A stretch of 15,820 bases of DNA from the NCBI GenBank assembly GCA_035628055.1, contig DASPKO010000260.1:1-15820 (forward strand). The letters run 5' to 3'. Below, in pieces: positions 6,306 to 13,283 of this stretch. The position numbers and the translations under genes are program-made. The notes below the pieces were generated by a model. It searched no databases and was not told the origin of the DNA. It was given only the letters and a program-made list of their open reading frames with translations. Numbering within the stretch: position 1 is the first letter of the stretch; each line of letters opens with the position of its first letter. Origin of the DNA: DASPKO01 sp035628055. Its GTDB lineage: Bacteria > Planctomycetota > Phycisphaerae > Phycisphaerales > UBA1924.

Positions 6306-8384
6306 TCACTCGGCCCTGCGCAGCCACTCGGCCTCGAGCTTTTCCTGTTCGGCCTGGGCGGCGGACCTCTCGGCGAGCAGCCTGGTGAAGCGGTCCCGGT
6401 CCCGGTAGACCTCGTCCTGGGACATGAGCGCATCCAGCTCGCGACCGCGCGCGGTCACGCGCTCCAGTTCCGCCTCGAGCTTCTCCTGGCTCATCCAGGA
6501 GTACCCGCTCCTGGCCTTGGTTCGGGCGCCGCCGGGGTCAGGCTCGGCGCGCGGGGCCTCCGCGGCGGGGGCCCGCGCCCCGGCCTGGCGACGCGGCGCC
6601 GGCTCGCGACGGCGGGCGGACTCGTCGGCCTGGCGCTCCGCGGCGGCCCGGGCGTCGGCCTGCTTCTGCTGCCACTGGCTCCAGGTCCCATGGAAGACCT
6701 CGGCCCCGCCCTGCCCGTCGAGCACGACGAGGTGATGGCACGTGGCGTCGATCAGAGCCCGGTCGTGGCTGATCAGGATGAGCGTTCCCTCGAATCCGGC
6801 GTGATGGGAGCCGGCTTCCTCGTCCCCGGCCCGCAGGGCCGCCTCGAGCCGCTCGGCGGAGGGGATGTCCAGGTGGTTGGTCGGCTCGTCGAGCACGAGC
6901 AGGTTCTTCGCGCTGGCGAGGAGCCCGGCCAGGCGGGCGCGGCTCCGCTCGCCCCCGCTGAGCACGCCCATGGGCTTCTCCTGGTCGCGCCCGGAGAAGA
7001 GAAAGGCCCCGGCGAGGTCACGGGCCTGCTGCTCCGAGAGGGGCGCCGTGGGGTTCTCCTTGCGGATGACCTGCTGGAGGTACTCGTGGATGCGCAGGTC
7101 CGGGTCGATGCTGGCGCCCATCTGGTCGTAGTAGCCGATGATCACGCCGGAGCCGAGGCGGGCCGAGCCGGAGTCCGGCTCGACCTGGCCCAGCATGACG
7201 CGGACGAGGGTGGTCTTGCCGGCCCCGTTGGGCCCCACGATCGCCCAGCGCTCCCCCCGGGAGATCGTGAAGGTGAGGTCGCGAAACAGGACGGTGTGGC
7301 CCGGGGCGCCCGCGGGCGGCGCGGACCCGTTGGCGGCCGCGTCCGGGGCGCGCCGGGGATAGGCCTTGCTCACCCCGCGGAGCACCACGACGAGGTCGCC
7401 GGAGCGGGGCGCCTCGGGGAGGCGCAGCTCGAAGGAGTCCAGCTCGACCGGGCGCTCGAGGGTGGAGTCGCGCTTCTCGCGCTCCAGGCGGGTCTGGCGA
7501 CCCTGGGCCTGCTTGGCCCGCTGGCCCGCCTTGTAGCGGCGGATGTACGCCTCCTCGTGGCGGAACTTGGTCTGCTGGTTCTCCCAGGCGCGGCGCTGGG
7601 CCAGGCGGCGCTCGGCGCGGAGCTGGCGGAAGGCCGAGTAGTTCCCCGGGTACTCGATGAGCCGGCCCTGCTCGAGCTCGACGATCTCGTGCACGACGCG
7701 GTCGAGCAGGTAGCGATCGTGGCTCACCATGACCACCGCGCCGCGGAACTGCTCGACCAGGAACTGCTCGAGCCACTGCCGCCCCGCGATGTCCAAGTGA
7801 TTCGTCGGCTCGTCGAGCAGGAGCAGGTCGGGGCCCTCGAGCAGGAGCCGGCCCAGCGCGAGGCGGCCCTTCTGCCCGCCCGAGAGGTTCGCGACCTTCA
7901 GGTCGAGCTGCGCGTCGTCGAAGCCCAGCCCGTGCAGGACCCCGCCCAGGCGGTGCTCGACCGAGTATCCGCCGGCGGCCTCGAGCTGCTTGTCGAGCTC
8001 GGCCTGGCGGCGCAGCAGGCGGTCAACCGCGGTGTCGTCGCCGGCGTCGCTGGCCGCCTCCATCTCCCGGAAGACCGTGTCCAGCTCGGCCGCCAGCACC
8101 TCGCGATGGGCGAAGGCCCGCAGGGCCTCCGCGCGGACGGTGAACGCCGGGTCGAGGATCGGGTCCTGGGTGAGGTACCCCGCGCGGGAGCCGCGCTGGA
8201 GCACGGCCTCGCCCCGGTCCGGGCGCAGCGCGCCGGCGAGCACGCGGAGGAGGGTGGTCTTGCCGCACCCGTTCCGTCCCACCAGACCGATCCGCTGCCC
8301 GGGCTCGACGGTCAGGCTGACCCCGTCGAGGACGGTCTCCTGCCCGATGGAGTAGCCGATGTTCGTGGCGGAGAGCACCGGCAT
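6306..8384 (-). CDS. ABC-F family ATP-binding protein with C-terminal coiled coil (Uup/EttA-like)
   Basis: A soluble protein with two ABC ATPase domains and no membrane segment, as in ribosome-associated ABC-F factors that relieve stalled or slow translation. Domain 1 has Walker A GRNGCGKTT (36-44), signature LSGGQKGR (167-174), Walker B LLLLDEP (187-193) and SHDR (221-224). Domain 2 has GPNGAGKTT (384-392), LSGGERSR (475-482), LLVLDEP (495-501) and SHDR (539-542). The charged linker at ~240-325 fits the P-site tRNA interaction motif. The last ~70 residues, ending near LEAEWLRRAE, resemble the coiled-coil C-terminal domain of Uup-type proteins. The length, 692 residues, is slightly long because of short Ala/Gly/Pro-rich insertions (for example ~343-364 and 520-532). 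The exact subfamily is not certain. Start ATG at 8384, no Shine-Dalgarno; a TAACAT hexamer lies 6 nt upstream. Confidence 0.96.
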   Translation of the reverse strand: MPVLSATNIGYSIGQETVLDGVSLTVEPGQRIGLVGRNGCGKTTLLRVLAGALRPDRGEAVLQRGSRAGYLTQDPILDPAFTVRAEALRAFAHREVLAAELDTVFREMEAASDAGDDTAVDRLLRRQAELDKQLEAAGGYSVEHRLGGVLHGLGFDDAQLDLKVANLSGGQKGRLALGRLLLEGPDLLLLDEPTNHLDIAGRQWLEQFLVEQFRGAVVMVSHDRYLLDRVVHEIVELEQGRLIEYPGNYSAFRQLRAERRLAQRRAWENQQTKFRHEEAYIRRYKAGQRAKQAQGRQTRLEREKRDSTLERPVELDSFELRLPEAPRSGDLVVVLRGVSKAYPRRAPDAAANGSAPPAGAPGHTVLFRDLTFTISRGERWAIVGPNGAGKTTLVRVMLGQVEPDSGSARLGSGVIIGYYDQMGASIDPDLRIHEYLQQVIRKENPTAPLSEQQARDLAGAFLFSGRDQEKPMGVLSGGERSRARLAGLLASAKNLLVLDEPTNHLDIPSAERLEAALRAGDEEAGSHHAGFEGTLILISHDRALIDATCHHLVVLDGQGGAEVFHGTWSQWQQKQADARAAAERQADESARRREPAPRRQAGARAPAAEAPRAEPDPGGARTKARSGYSWMSQEKLEAELERVTARGRELDALMSQDEVYRDRDRFTRLLAERSAAQAEQEKLEAEWLRRAE

Positions 8385-8457
8385 GGGCGGATGTTATTCG
8401 CGGCCCGCGGGGGCACGCGGCGATGCCGCCGTGCGCGCCATCGGCCCTTGCCCGGGT

Positions 8458-8466
8458 GGGTAGGCT
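8458..8466 (+). promoter_or_regulatory. GGGTAGGCT motif 10 nt before the mscS start
   Basis: GGGTAGGCT ends exactly 10 nt before the ATG at 8477. The same motif with one base changed (GGGTACGCT) stands at the same distance before proC. The TANNCT core could be a -10 element, with transcription starting at or just before the start codon. Neither gene has a Shine-Dalgarno sequence. Two copies only. Confidence 0.35.
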
Positions 8467-8476
8467 TGGACCTTCC

Positions 8477-9388
8477 ATGCCCCCGCCCCCCGCAGAGCTG
8501 ACACCCGCCGAGAAAGCCGCCGTGCTCCTGCTCCGGGGGGAGGACGCGGCCCGGCGGGCCACCGACGTGGCGATCGGGTACACGCCGCGGCTCCTGGGGG
8601 CGTTGCTGGTGCTGGCGGCGGGGTGGTGGCTCGCGGGGTGGTCGCGGCGGGCGCTGCGCCGCGCCATGGTGCGGGCCCGGGTCGACTCGACGGTCGCCGC
8701 GTTCGTGAGCAACCTGCTGCGCTGGGGCCTCCTGGCGGTGGCCCTGCTCACCTCGCTGAGCGTCTTCGGGGTCAACATCACGGCGTTCGCGGCGGTGATC
8801 GGCGCCGCGGGGATCACGGTCGGGCTGGCGTTGCAGGGCTCGCTGACCAACCTCATCGCCGGGGTGATGCTGCTGGTGTTCCGCCCGTTCCGCGTGGGAG
8901 ACGCGGTGATGATCAACGGCCAGACCGGCACGGTGCACGACATCGAGCTGATGTCGACACGGCTGGACACCGGGGACAACCGGCGGATCATCATCCCGAA
9001 CAACGCCATCGTGACCGGGACCATCGAGAACCGGACCCACTACCGCATCCGGCGGATCGACCTCGACGTGGCGATCGCGTACGAGGCGGAGGTCGCGGGC
9101 ACGCGGCGGGTCCTGCGGCGGGTGGTCGAGTCGGTCGCGGCCGCGATCGGCGAGCTCCCCCCGCCCGCCCAGCCCCCGGCGGTCGTGCTGCAGAATCTCG
9201 GCCCCAACGCGGTCGAGTGGCAGCTGCGCGTCTGGGTCCTCACGCCGCAGTTGGAGGAGCACCGGCAGAGGCTGATGGAAGAGGTGCACCGGGCGCTTGC
9301 GGCCGCACAGATTCCCATGTTCTACCCGCTCATGTACACCCCGCGTCCGCGGGCCGAGGCCGAGGCCGGCCCGGCGCGGGGCCGGTGA
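8477..9388 (+). CDS. mscS: small-conductance mechanosensitive channel, MscS family
   Basis: An inner-membrane channel that opens under membrane tension during hypo-osmotic shock. With ATG at 8477 it has 303 residues, close to E. coli MscS. Predicted helices are at ~35-55, 82-99 and 103-136. The third is the Gly/Ala-rich pore helix and contains GLALQGSLTNLIAGV (116-130). The beta-domain entry FRVGDAV (138-144) and IPNNAIVTGTIENRT (173-187) are family hallmarks, and a mixed alpha/beta C-terminal domain follows to ~280. The tail is Arg/Ala-rich. An upstream ATG at 8423 would add 18 residues without family support. No Shine-Dalgarno sequence. mutS follows after 8 nt, so the two are probably co-transcribed; a functional link is not evident. 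Confidence 0.94.
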   Translation: MPPPPAELTPAEKAAVLLLRGEDAARRATDVAIGYTPRLLGALLVLAAGWWLAGWSRRALRRAMVRARVDSTVAAFVSNLLRWGLLAVALLTSLSVFGVNITAFAAVIGAAGITVGLALQGSLTNLIAGVMLLVFRPFRVGDAVMINGQTGTVHDIELMSTRLDTGDNRRIIIPNNAIVTGTIENRTHYRIRRIDLDVAIAYEAEVAGTRRVLRRVVESVAAAIGELPPPAQPPAVVLQNLGPNAVEWQLRVWVLTPQLEEHRQRLMEEVHRALAAAQIPMFYPLMYTPRPRAEAEAGPARGR

Positions 9389-9396
9389 AGGCCCTC

Positions 9397-12204
9397 ATGT
9401 CAGACCCCCGGGCCACGCCGGCGATGCAGCAGTACTCCCGCTTCAAGAAGCGGCACCCCGACTGCGTGCTGCTCTTCCGCATCGGCGACTTTTACGAGAT
9501 GTTCGACGAGGACGCGACCGCGGTGTCGCGGGCGATCGGGCTGACGCTCACGCAGCGCTCCGAGGGCGTGCCGATGTGCGGCGTGCCCTTCCACCAGCTC
9601 GAGGTGTACCTCTCCAAGCTGATGGCGCACGGGTTCCGAGTGGCGGTGTGCGAGCAGTTGCAGGAGGCCAAGCAGGCCAAGGGGATCATCGAGCGGGCGG
9701 TGACGCGCGTGCTCACGCCGGGAACGCTGGTGGAGGACGCGCTGGTCGAATCGGGGTCCAGTGCGCGGCTGGCGGGGGTGGCCTTCGGCGCGGCGGGGGA
9801 GGCGAGCCCCGCGGGGGTGGCGGTGGTGGACCTCTCCGACGGGGGCTTTGCGCTCTTCGACTGCGCCGCCGAGGCGCTGCCCGACGAGCTGGCGCGACGG
9901 AGCGTCACGGAGCTCGTGTACGCCGACACCGCCGACGGGGTCGTGCCCCCGCGCGTGGGCGCGGTGCTGGGCGGCCTGACCTCCGCGGGAGCCGCGGGGG
10001 TCTCGGGGACGCCGCAGCCTCCCTGGTTCTTCCGCGCATCTGAAGCCGCCGAGGCGCTCTGCCGGCAGTTCGGCGTGGCGACGCTGGATGGGTTCGGGCT
10101 CGGAGTCGATGAGCCGGCGGTGCGCGCCGCGGGGGCGCTGGTGCGCTACCTGGTGCGGACGCAGCGGCCCGGCGCGGAGGCCGACGCGGGCGGCCGGGGG
10201 AGCGGGGACGGGACTGCGCCGGCCCGGCTCGAGCACCTGCGGCCGCCGAAGCGCGAGCCCACGAACGGCTGGCTCATCGTGGACGCGACCAGCCTGCGCT
10301 CCCTGGAGGTGCTGCGAGCGATGCGCGCGCCCGCGGGGGGTGGCGAGGCGGCCGGGTCGCTGCTGGGGGTTTTCCTGGGCGGTGGGGGCGGGCGGGGCTG
10401 CCGGACTCCGATGGGCAAGCGGCTGCTCCGTGACTGGCTCTGCCGCCCGCTGGCCCTCCTGCCCGAGATCGAGCGGCGGCAGCGATGCGTGGCCACGCTG
10501 GCGGAGGGACGCGCCACGGCGGAGCAGCTCGGGGCGTGCCTGCAGCGGGTGCAGGACGTGCCGCGGATCGCCGCCCGCGTGGCCCTGGGCCGGGCGACGC
10601 CGCGCGACCTGGTCGGCCTGGGGCGCTCGCTGATGGAGGCGGGGGGCATCGCCGGGGCGACGGAGAACGCGCCGGCGCTGCGGGAGTACCACGGGCGGGC
10701 GGAAGCGGTGCGGAGCGTGCTGGCCCCGCTGGCGGGCGAGATCGCCGCGATGTGCGTGGACTCGCCGCCGGGGCACCTGCGGGAAGGGGGCCTGGTGCGC
10801 GACGGGGCGGACGCGGCCCTGGACCAGTGCCGGCTGCTGGAGCGCGACGCGGCGAGCTGGCTGGCCGAGTACCAGCGCCGGCTGATCGAGGAGCACAAGC
10901 TCCCGGGGATCAAGGTCGGGTACAACCGCGTCTTCGGGTACTTCATCGAGCTGAGCAAGGCGCAGGCCAGGTCGGCCCCTGCCAGCTTCGTGCGCCGGCA
11001 GACCCTCACCGGCGCGGAGCGCTACGTGACCCCGGAGCTGCGCGAGTTCGAGGACAAGGCGACGCACGCGCGGGCCCGGGCCCTCGAGCGGGAGAACGCG
11101 ATCTTCGCGGCCCTGTGCGCCCGCGCCCGGGAAGCGCTCGGGCCCATCGGCGACTTCGCCGCCCTGTGCGCCGAGCTCGACGTGCTGGCCTGCTTCGCCG
11201 ACAAGGCGGTGCGCGGGGGCTGGGTCCGGCCCGAGATCGTCGCCGAGCCGGTGCTGGAGATCGTCCAGGGCCGGCACCCCGTGCTCGACGAGCTGCTGGG
11301 CGCGGGCTTCGTGCCCAACGACGCGCACCTGCGGGGGGGCGGGGGCCCGGCCGGCCGCGCGGCCGCCGGGGCGGCGCCGAGCCTGGCCCTGATCACGGGC
11401 CCGAACATGGCCGGCAAGAGCACGTTCATCCGGCAGACCGCGCTGCTCACGCTGCTGGCGCACGTGGGGGCCTTCGTGCCGGCCGAGCGGGCCGTGATCG
11501 GGCTGACCGACCGCATCTTCACTCGGGTGGGGGCCGACGACGCGCTGCACGCCGGGCAGAGCACCTTCATGGTGGAGATGACCGAGACGGCGCGGATCCT
11601 GCACCACGCGACCGAGCGCTCGCTGGTGATCCTCGACGAGATCGGGCGCGGGACCGGCACGCTCGACGGGCTCTCGCTGGCGTGGGCGATCGCCGAGACG
11701 CTCGCCGGGCTGGGCGCGCGCACGCTCTTTGCCACGCACTACCACGAGCTGACCGCGCTGGCGGAGCGCCTGCCGGGAGCGGTCGGCAACCTGCACGTGG
11801 CGGTGCGCGAGTGGGGCGACTCGGTGGTCTTCCTGCACCGCATCGAGCCGGGGCGGACGGGCCGGTCGTACGGGATCCATGTGGCACGCCTCGCCGGGCT
11901 TCCCGAGACGACGCTGCGCCGGGCGCGCGAGATGCTCGAGAGCCTGAGCGTCCGCCAGGAGGGCGGGGAGGCCCAGGGGGGAGCGCCCCACCCGGCCCGG
12001 CACGCGCCCGCGCCCGGGGCGGCGAGCCTAGGCGTGGGCCCGCCCGCGCGGGAGGACCAGTTGGCGCTCTTCGGTCAGCCTCCGGAGCACCCGGCGCTCG
12101 CGGAGATCCGTGAGCTCAAGCTCGAGGCGCTGAGCCCGCTCCAGGCCTTCGACCTTCTCCGGCGCATCCGCGAGAGCGTGCGCCCGCCGGGGGAGGGCCG
12201 CTAG
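9397..12204 (+). CDS. mutS: DNA mismatch repair protein MutS
   Basis: Recognises mismatches and small loops in DNA and triggers repair through its ATPase. 935 residues from the ATG at 9397; an in-frame GTG at 9385 overlaps the mscS stop (GTGA) and is an alternative start. The mismatch-recognition domain has FRIGDFYEMF with the Phe-x-Glu wedge F32-Y33-E34. The core and clamp follow, then the ATPase domain with Walker A GPNMAGKST (668-676), STFMVEM, Walker B LVILDEIGRG (about 743-752, D747/E748), ATHYHEL and SYGIHVARLAGLP. The C-terminus has QLALFG and a SPLQAFDLL helix as in full-length MutS1. The stretch after Walker B reads GRGTGTLDG, where most MutS have GRGTSTxDG. Gly/Ala-rich insertions lie before Walker A and near 10180-10215. 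Preceded by mscS, convergent with a small membrane gene. Confidence 0.99.
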   Translation: MSDPRATPAMQQYSRFKKRHPDCVLLFRIGDFYEMFDEDATAVSRAIGLTLTQRSEGVPMCGVPFHQLEVYLSKLMAHGFRVAVCEQLQEAKQAKGIIERAVTRVLTPGTLVEDALVESGSSARLAGVAFGAAGEASPAGVAVVDLSDGGFALFDCAAEALPDELARRSVTELVYADTADGVVPPRVGAVLGGLTSAGAAGVSGTPQPPWFFRASEAAEALCRQFGVATLDGFGLGVDEPAVRAAGALVRYLVRTQRPGAEADAGGRGSGDGTAPARLEHLRPPKREPTNGWLIVDATSLRSLEVLRAMRAPAGGGEAAGSLLGVFLGGGGGRGCRTPMGKRLLRDWLCRPLALLPEIERRQRCVATLAEGRATAEQLGACLQRVQDVPRIAARVALGRATPRDLVGLGRSLMEAGGIAGATENAPALREYHGRAEAVRSVLAPLAGEIAAMCVDSPPGHLREGGLVRDGADAALDQCRLLERDAASWLAEYQRRLIEEHKLPGIKVGYNRVFGYFIELSKAQARSAPASFVRRQTLTGAERYVTPELREFEDKATHARARALERENAIFAALCARAREALGPIGDFAALCAELDVLACFADKAVRGGWVRPEIVAEPVLEIVQGRHPVLDELLGAGFVPNDAHLRGGGGPAGRAAAGAAPSLALITGPNMAGKSTFIRQTALLTLLAHVGAFVPAERAVIGLTDRIFTRVGADDALHAGQSTFMVEMTETARILHHATERSLVILDEIGRGTGTLDGLSLAWAIAETLAGLGARTLFATHYHELTALAERLPGAVGNLHVAVREWGDSVVFLHRIEPGRTGRSYGIHVARLAGLPETTLRRAREMLESLSVRQEGGEAQGGAPHPARHAPAPGAASLGVGPPAREDQLALFGQPPEHPALAEIRELKLEALSPLQAFDLLRRIRESVRPPGEGR

Positions 12205-12241
12205 CCGCGCGCGAGCGCGGGGCGCGGCGCCGGGCTAGCGG
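12198..12241. terminator. inverted repeat spanning two convergent stop codons, possible bidirectional terminator
   Basis: CCGCTAGCC (12198-12206) is perfectly complementary to GGCTAGCGG (12233-12241). The left arm holds the mutS TAG and the right arm holds the TAG of the minus-strand small membrane gene. Overlapping the left arm is a second hairpin, CCGCGC-GCGA-GCGCGG (12205-12220), with a GNRA-type tetraloop. No T run follows in either direction. Position and symmetry suggest a shared 3' end for both transcripts. Confidence 0.5.
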
Positions 12242-12609
12242 GGGTGCTGGCCCGGGAGGGCGCTGGGCAGGTGCAGGTCCATGGCGGTGGGCCAGGAGCG
12301 CTTCTCGGCGTTGTCGTGGATATTGGCACGGATTCCGATCGCCAGCACGAGGAGCGTGGCGACCAGGGCCGCCACCAGCGAGGCGACGATGCCGAAGGGG
12401 ATGACCACACCCACGAGCACGCCGAGCCCGATGAGCATCGCGGCCCAGACCACGACGCGGCTGGGTCCCCAGCGGGGCTCATCGCGCACGGACTTGAGGG
12501 TGGCCAGGTGGTCCCCCCCGCGTGCCAGCACCTCGGGGGAGCGGCCCACGGGCTCGGGGATGGTGCGGATCGTGACGGGGTCGGCATGCGCGGCGAGTGG
12601 GTTGTGCAC
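12235..12609 (-). CDS. small membrane protein with two predicted helices, unknown function
   Basis: I do not recognise a family. The GTG at 12609 was chosen because GGAG lies 9 nt upstream; the frame is open further, with GTG at 12645 adding 12 residues. The 124-residue product has a polar N-terminal half (1-50) with IRTIPEP and a charged stretch before WGPSRVVVW. Two hydrophobic helices follow at ~52-70 and 72-94, separated by a single Pro, then a short polar tail of ~30 residues. Such a hairpin would place both ends on the same side of the membrane. The hydrophobic pattern occurs in this frame only, and a frame-shifted overlapping reading is compositionally noise. It is convergent with mutS and lies 90 nt downstream of the Gly/Ser-rich gene on the same strand. 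Confidence 0.66.
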   Translation of the reverse strand: MHNPLAAHADPVTIRTIPEPVGRSPEVLARGGDHLATLKSVRDEPRWGPSRVVVWAAMLIGLGVLVGVVIPFGIVASLVAALVATLLVLAIGIRANIHDNAEKRSWPTAMDLHLPSALPGQHPR

Positions 12610-12651
12610 GGTCGTGAGCTCCAAAACCCCCGGGCGCCCCGGCACTTGAAT

Positions 12652-12681
12652 CGGCGCGGGACCCGTCAGGGCGCCGCGCCG
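12652..12681 (-). terminator. stem-loop between the Gly/Ser-rich gene and the small membrane gene
   Basis: CGGCGCGG (12652-12659) pairs with CCGCGCCG (12674-12681). Inside, CCC (12662-12664) can pair with GGG (12669-12671) around a 4-nt loop. It begins 18 nt after the Gly/Ser-rich stop codon on the minus strand. No T run follows (ATTCAA), so it may be an attenuator, an mRNA-stability structure or a weak terminator. Confidence 0.4.
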
Positions 12682-12699
12682 GAGGAATCACGCGGCCGA

Positions 12700-13023
12700 T
12701 CAGCGGTTCCCGCCGCCCGAGCCGCCCCCGCTGGAGCCGCCCCGGCCGCCTCCGCCCGAGCTGCCACCGCTGGAGTTCCCGCCACCGCCGCTGGAGCCGC
12801 CCCGGCCGCCGGAGCTGCCCCCGCCGCTGCTGCTGCCGCCGCTGCGGCCCGAGCCGCCCTCGTCCTTGCCGGCGAACTGACCGAACTCGTCGCGCTGCTG
12901 GATCTCCGCGGAGTGCTCGCCGCCCCGGCGAGCGGCCTCGGTGTCGCCCGCCGCGCCGCGGCTGCCGCCACCCTGATTGCCGCCCTGGTTCCCCCCGCCC
13001 TGGTTGCCACTGTTCTGAGGCAT
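12700..13023 (-). CDS. Gly/Ser-rich low-complexity small protein, possibly KGG/stress-protein-like
   Basis: A 107-residue protein from ATG at 13023, with AAGGAG 7 nt upstream, the strongest Shine-Dalgarno sequence in the window. Residues 1-20 are Asn/Gln/Gly-rich (repeated NQGG). Residues ~21-57 are a charged, less degenerate core that includes EAARRGGEHSAE and RDEFGQFAGKD. Residues 58-107 are almost only Gly and Ser with a few Arg and Asn. The core faintly resembles the AGRKGG-type repeats of bacterial KGG stress proteins (YciG/GsiB-like), but the match is too short to assign. It is predicted to be disordered, with no signal peptide or helix. Part of the Gly/Ser tail is duplicated at DNA level. 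The strong ribosome site and distinct core argue for a real, well-translated gene. Confidence 0.75.
   Translation of the reverse strand: MPQNSGNQGGGNQGGNQGGGSRGAAGDTEAARRGGEHSAEIQQRDEFGQFAGKDEGGSGRSGGSSSGGGSSGGRGGSSGGGGNSSGGSSGGGGRGGSSGGGSGGGNR
12728..12810. repeat. 23-bp exact direct repeat with 60-bp period inside the Gly/Ser-rich gene
   Basis: The 23 bases at 12728-12750 recur exactly at 12788-12810, a 60-base (20-codon) period that keeps the reading frame. They encode a GGRGGSSGG-like block on the minus strand. This looks like a tandem duplication of the low-complexity tail and may vary in copy number between strains. Confidence 0.8.
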
Positions 13024-13283
13024 CGTGTCGCTCCTTGTACGGCGCCGGAGACGAGGGCCCCGGCGTGTGTGTGGTTCTGAGTCGCGGCCCTCCGCCGCGG
13101 AGTCTCGATCCCATCATGGCATCGGCACCGCCCTGCAACGATCAGAACCCGTTCTGCAATTCCCGGTCTGGACCTCTCGAATCGTCGCGCGGCGCACCAT
13201 GTTCCGGCGACGACCATGTGCCCGCTGGGGCGGCGTGCGGGCCGGGGTCCCACCCGCTGCGGGCGGGTACGCTCCGGCACGTG
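13024..13283. other. intergenic region between divergent Gly/Ser-rich gene and proC
   Basis: No gene is supported here. It must hold promoters for both divergent genes. I see a small palindrome CTCCGC-C-GCGGAG (13090-13102) and the GGGTACGCT motif near proC, but no clear sigma-70 pair. The proC frame is open upstream through most of this stretch, but its composition and codons do not resemble protein and no start there has support. Confidence 0.5.
13265..13273 (+). promoter_or_regulatory. GGGTACGCT motif 10 nt before the proC start
   Basis: GGGTACGCT ends 10 nt before the proC ATG at 13284 and 7 nt before an in-frame GTG at 13281. It is the near-identical partner of the motif in front of mscS. 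It is a candidate -10 region for a leaderless or near-leaderless transcript, since proC lacks a Shine-Dalgarno sequence. Confidence 0.35.

Noticed and set aside
5871..8501. An 876-codon open frame on the plus strand over the amidase and ABC-F genes
   Set aside because: Antisense to both Walker A/B sets of the ABC-F protein and to the amidase signal region; no domain of its own.
9400..12003. An 867-codon open frame on the minus strand across mutS
   Set aside because: Antisense to an unmistakable MutS; composition is Arg/Gly/His-rich noise with no start signal.
12201..12587. A 128-codon minus-strand frame overlapping the small membrane gene
   Set aside because: Its Ser/Pro/Trp-rich translation is typical of a shifted frame; the overlapping frame at 12235-12609 has clean transmembrane helices and a ribosome site.
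13035..13283. N-terminal extension of ProC in frame upstream of 13284
   Set aside because: The extra 83 codons start at TTG, have no protein-like pattern and place the Rossmann motif far from the N-terminus, unlike the family.
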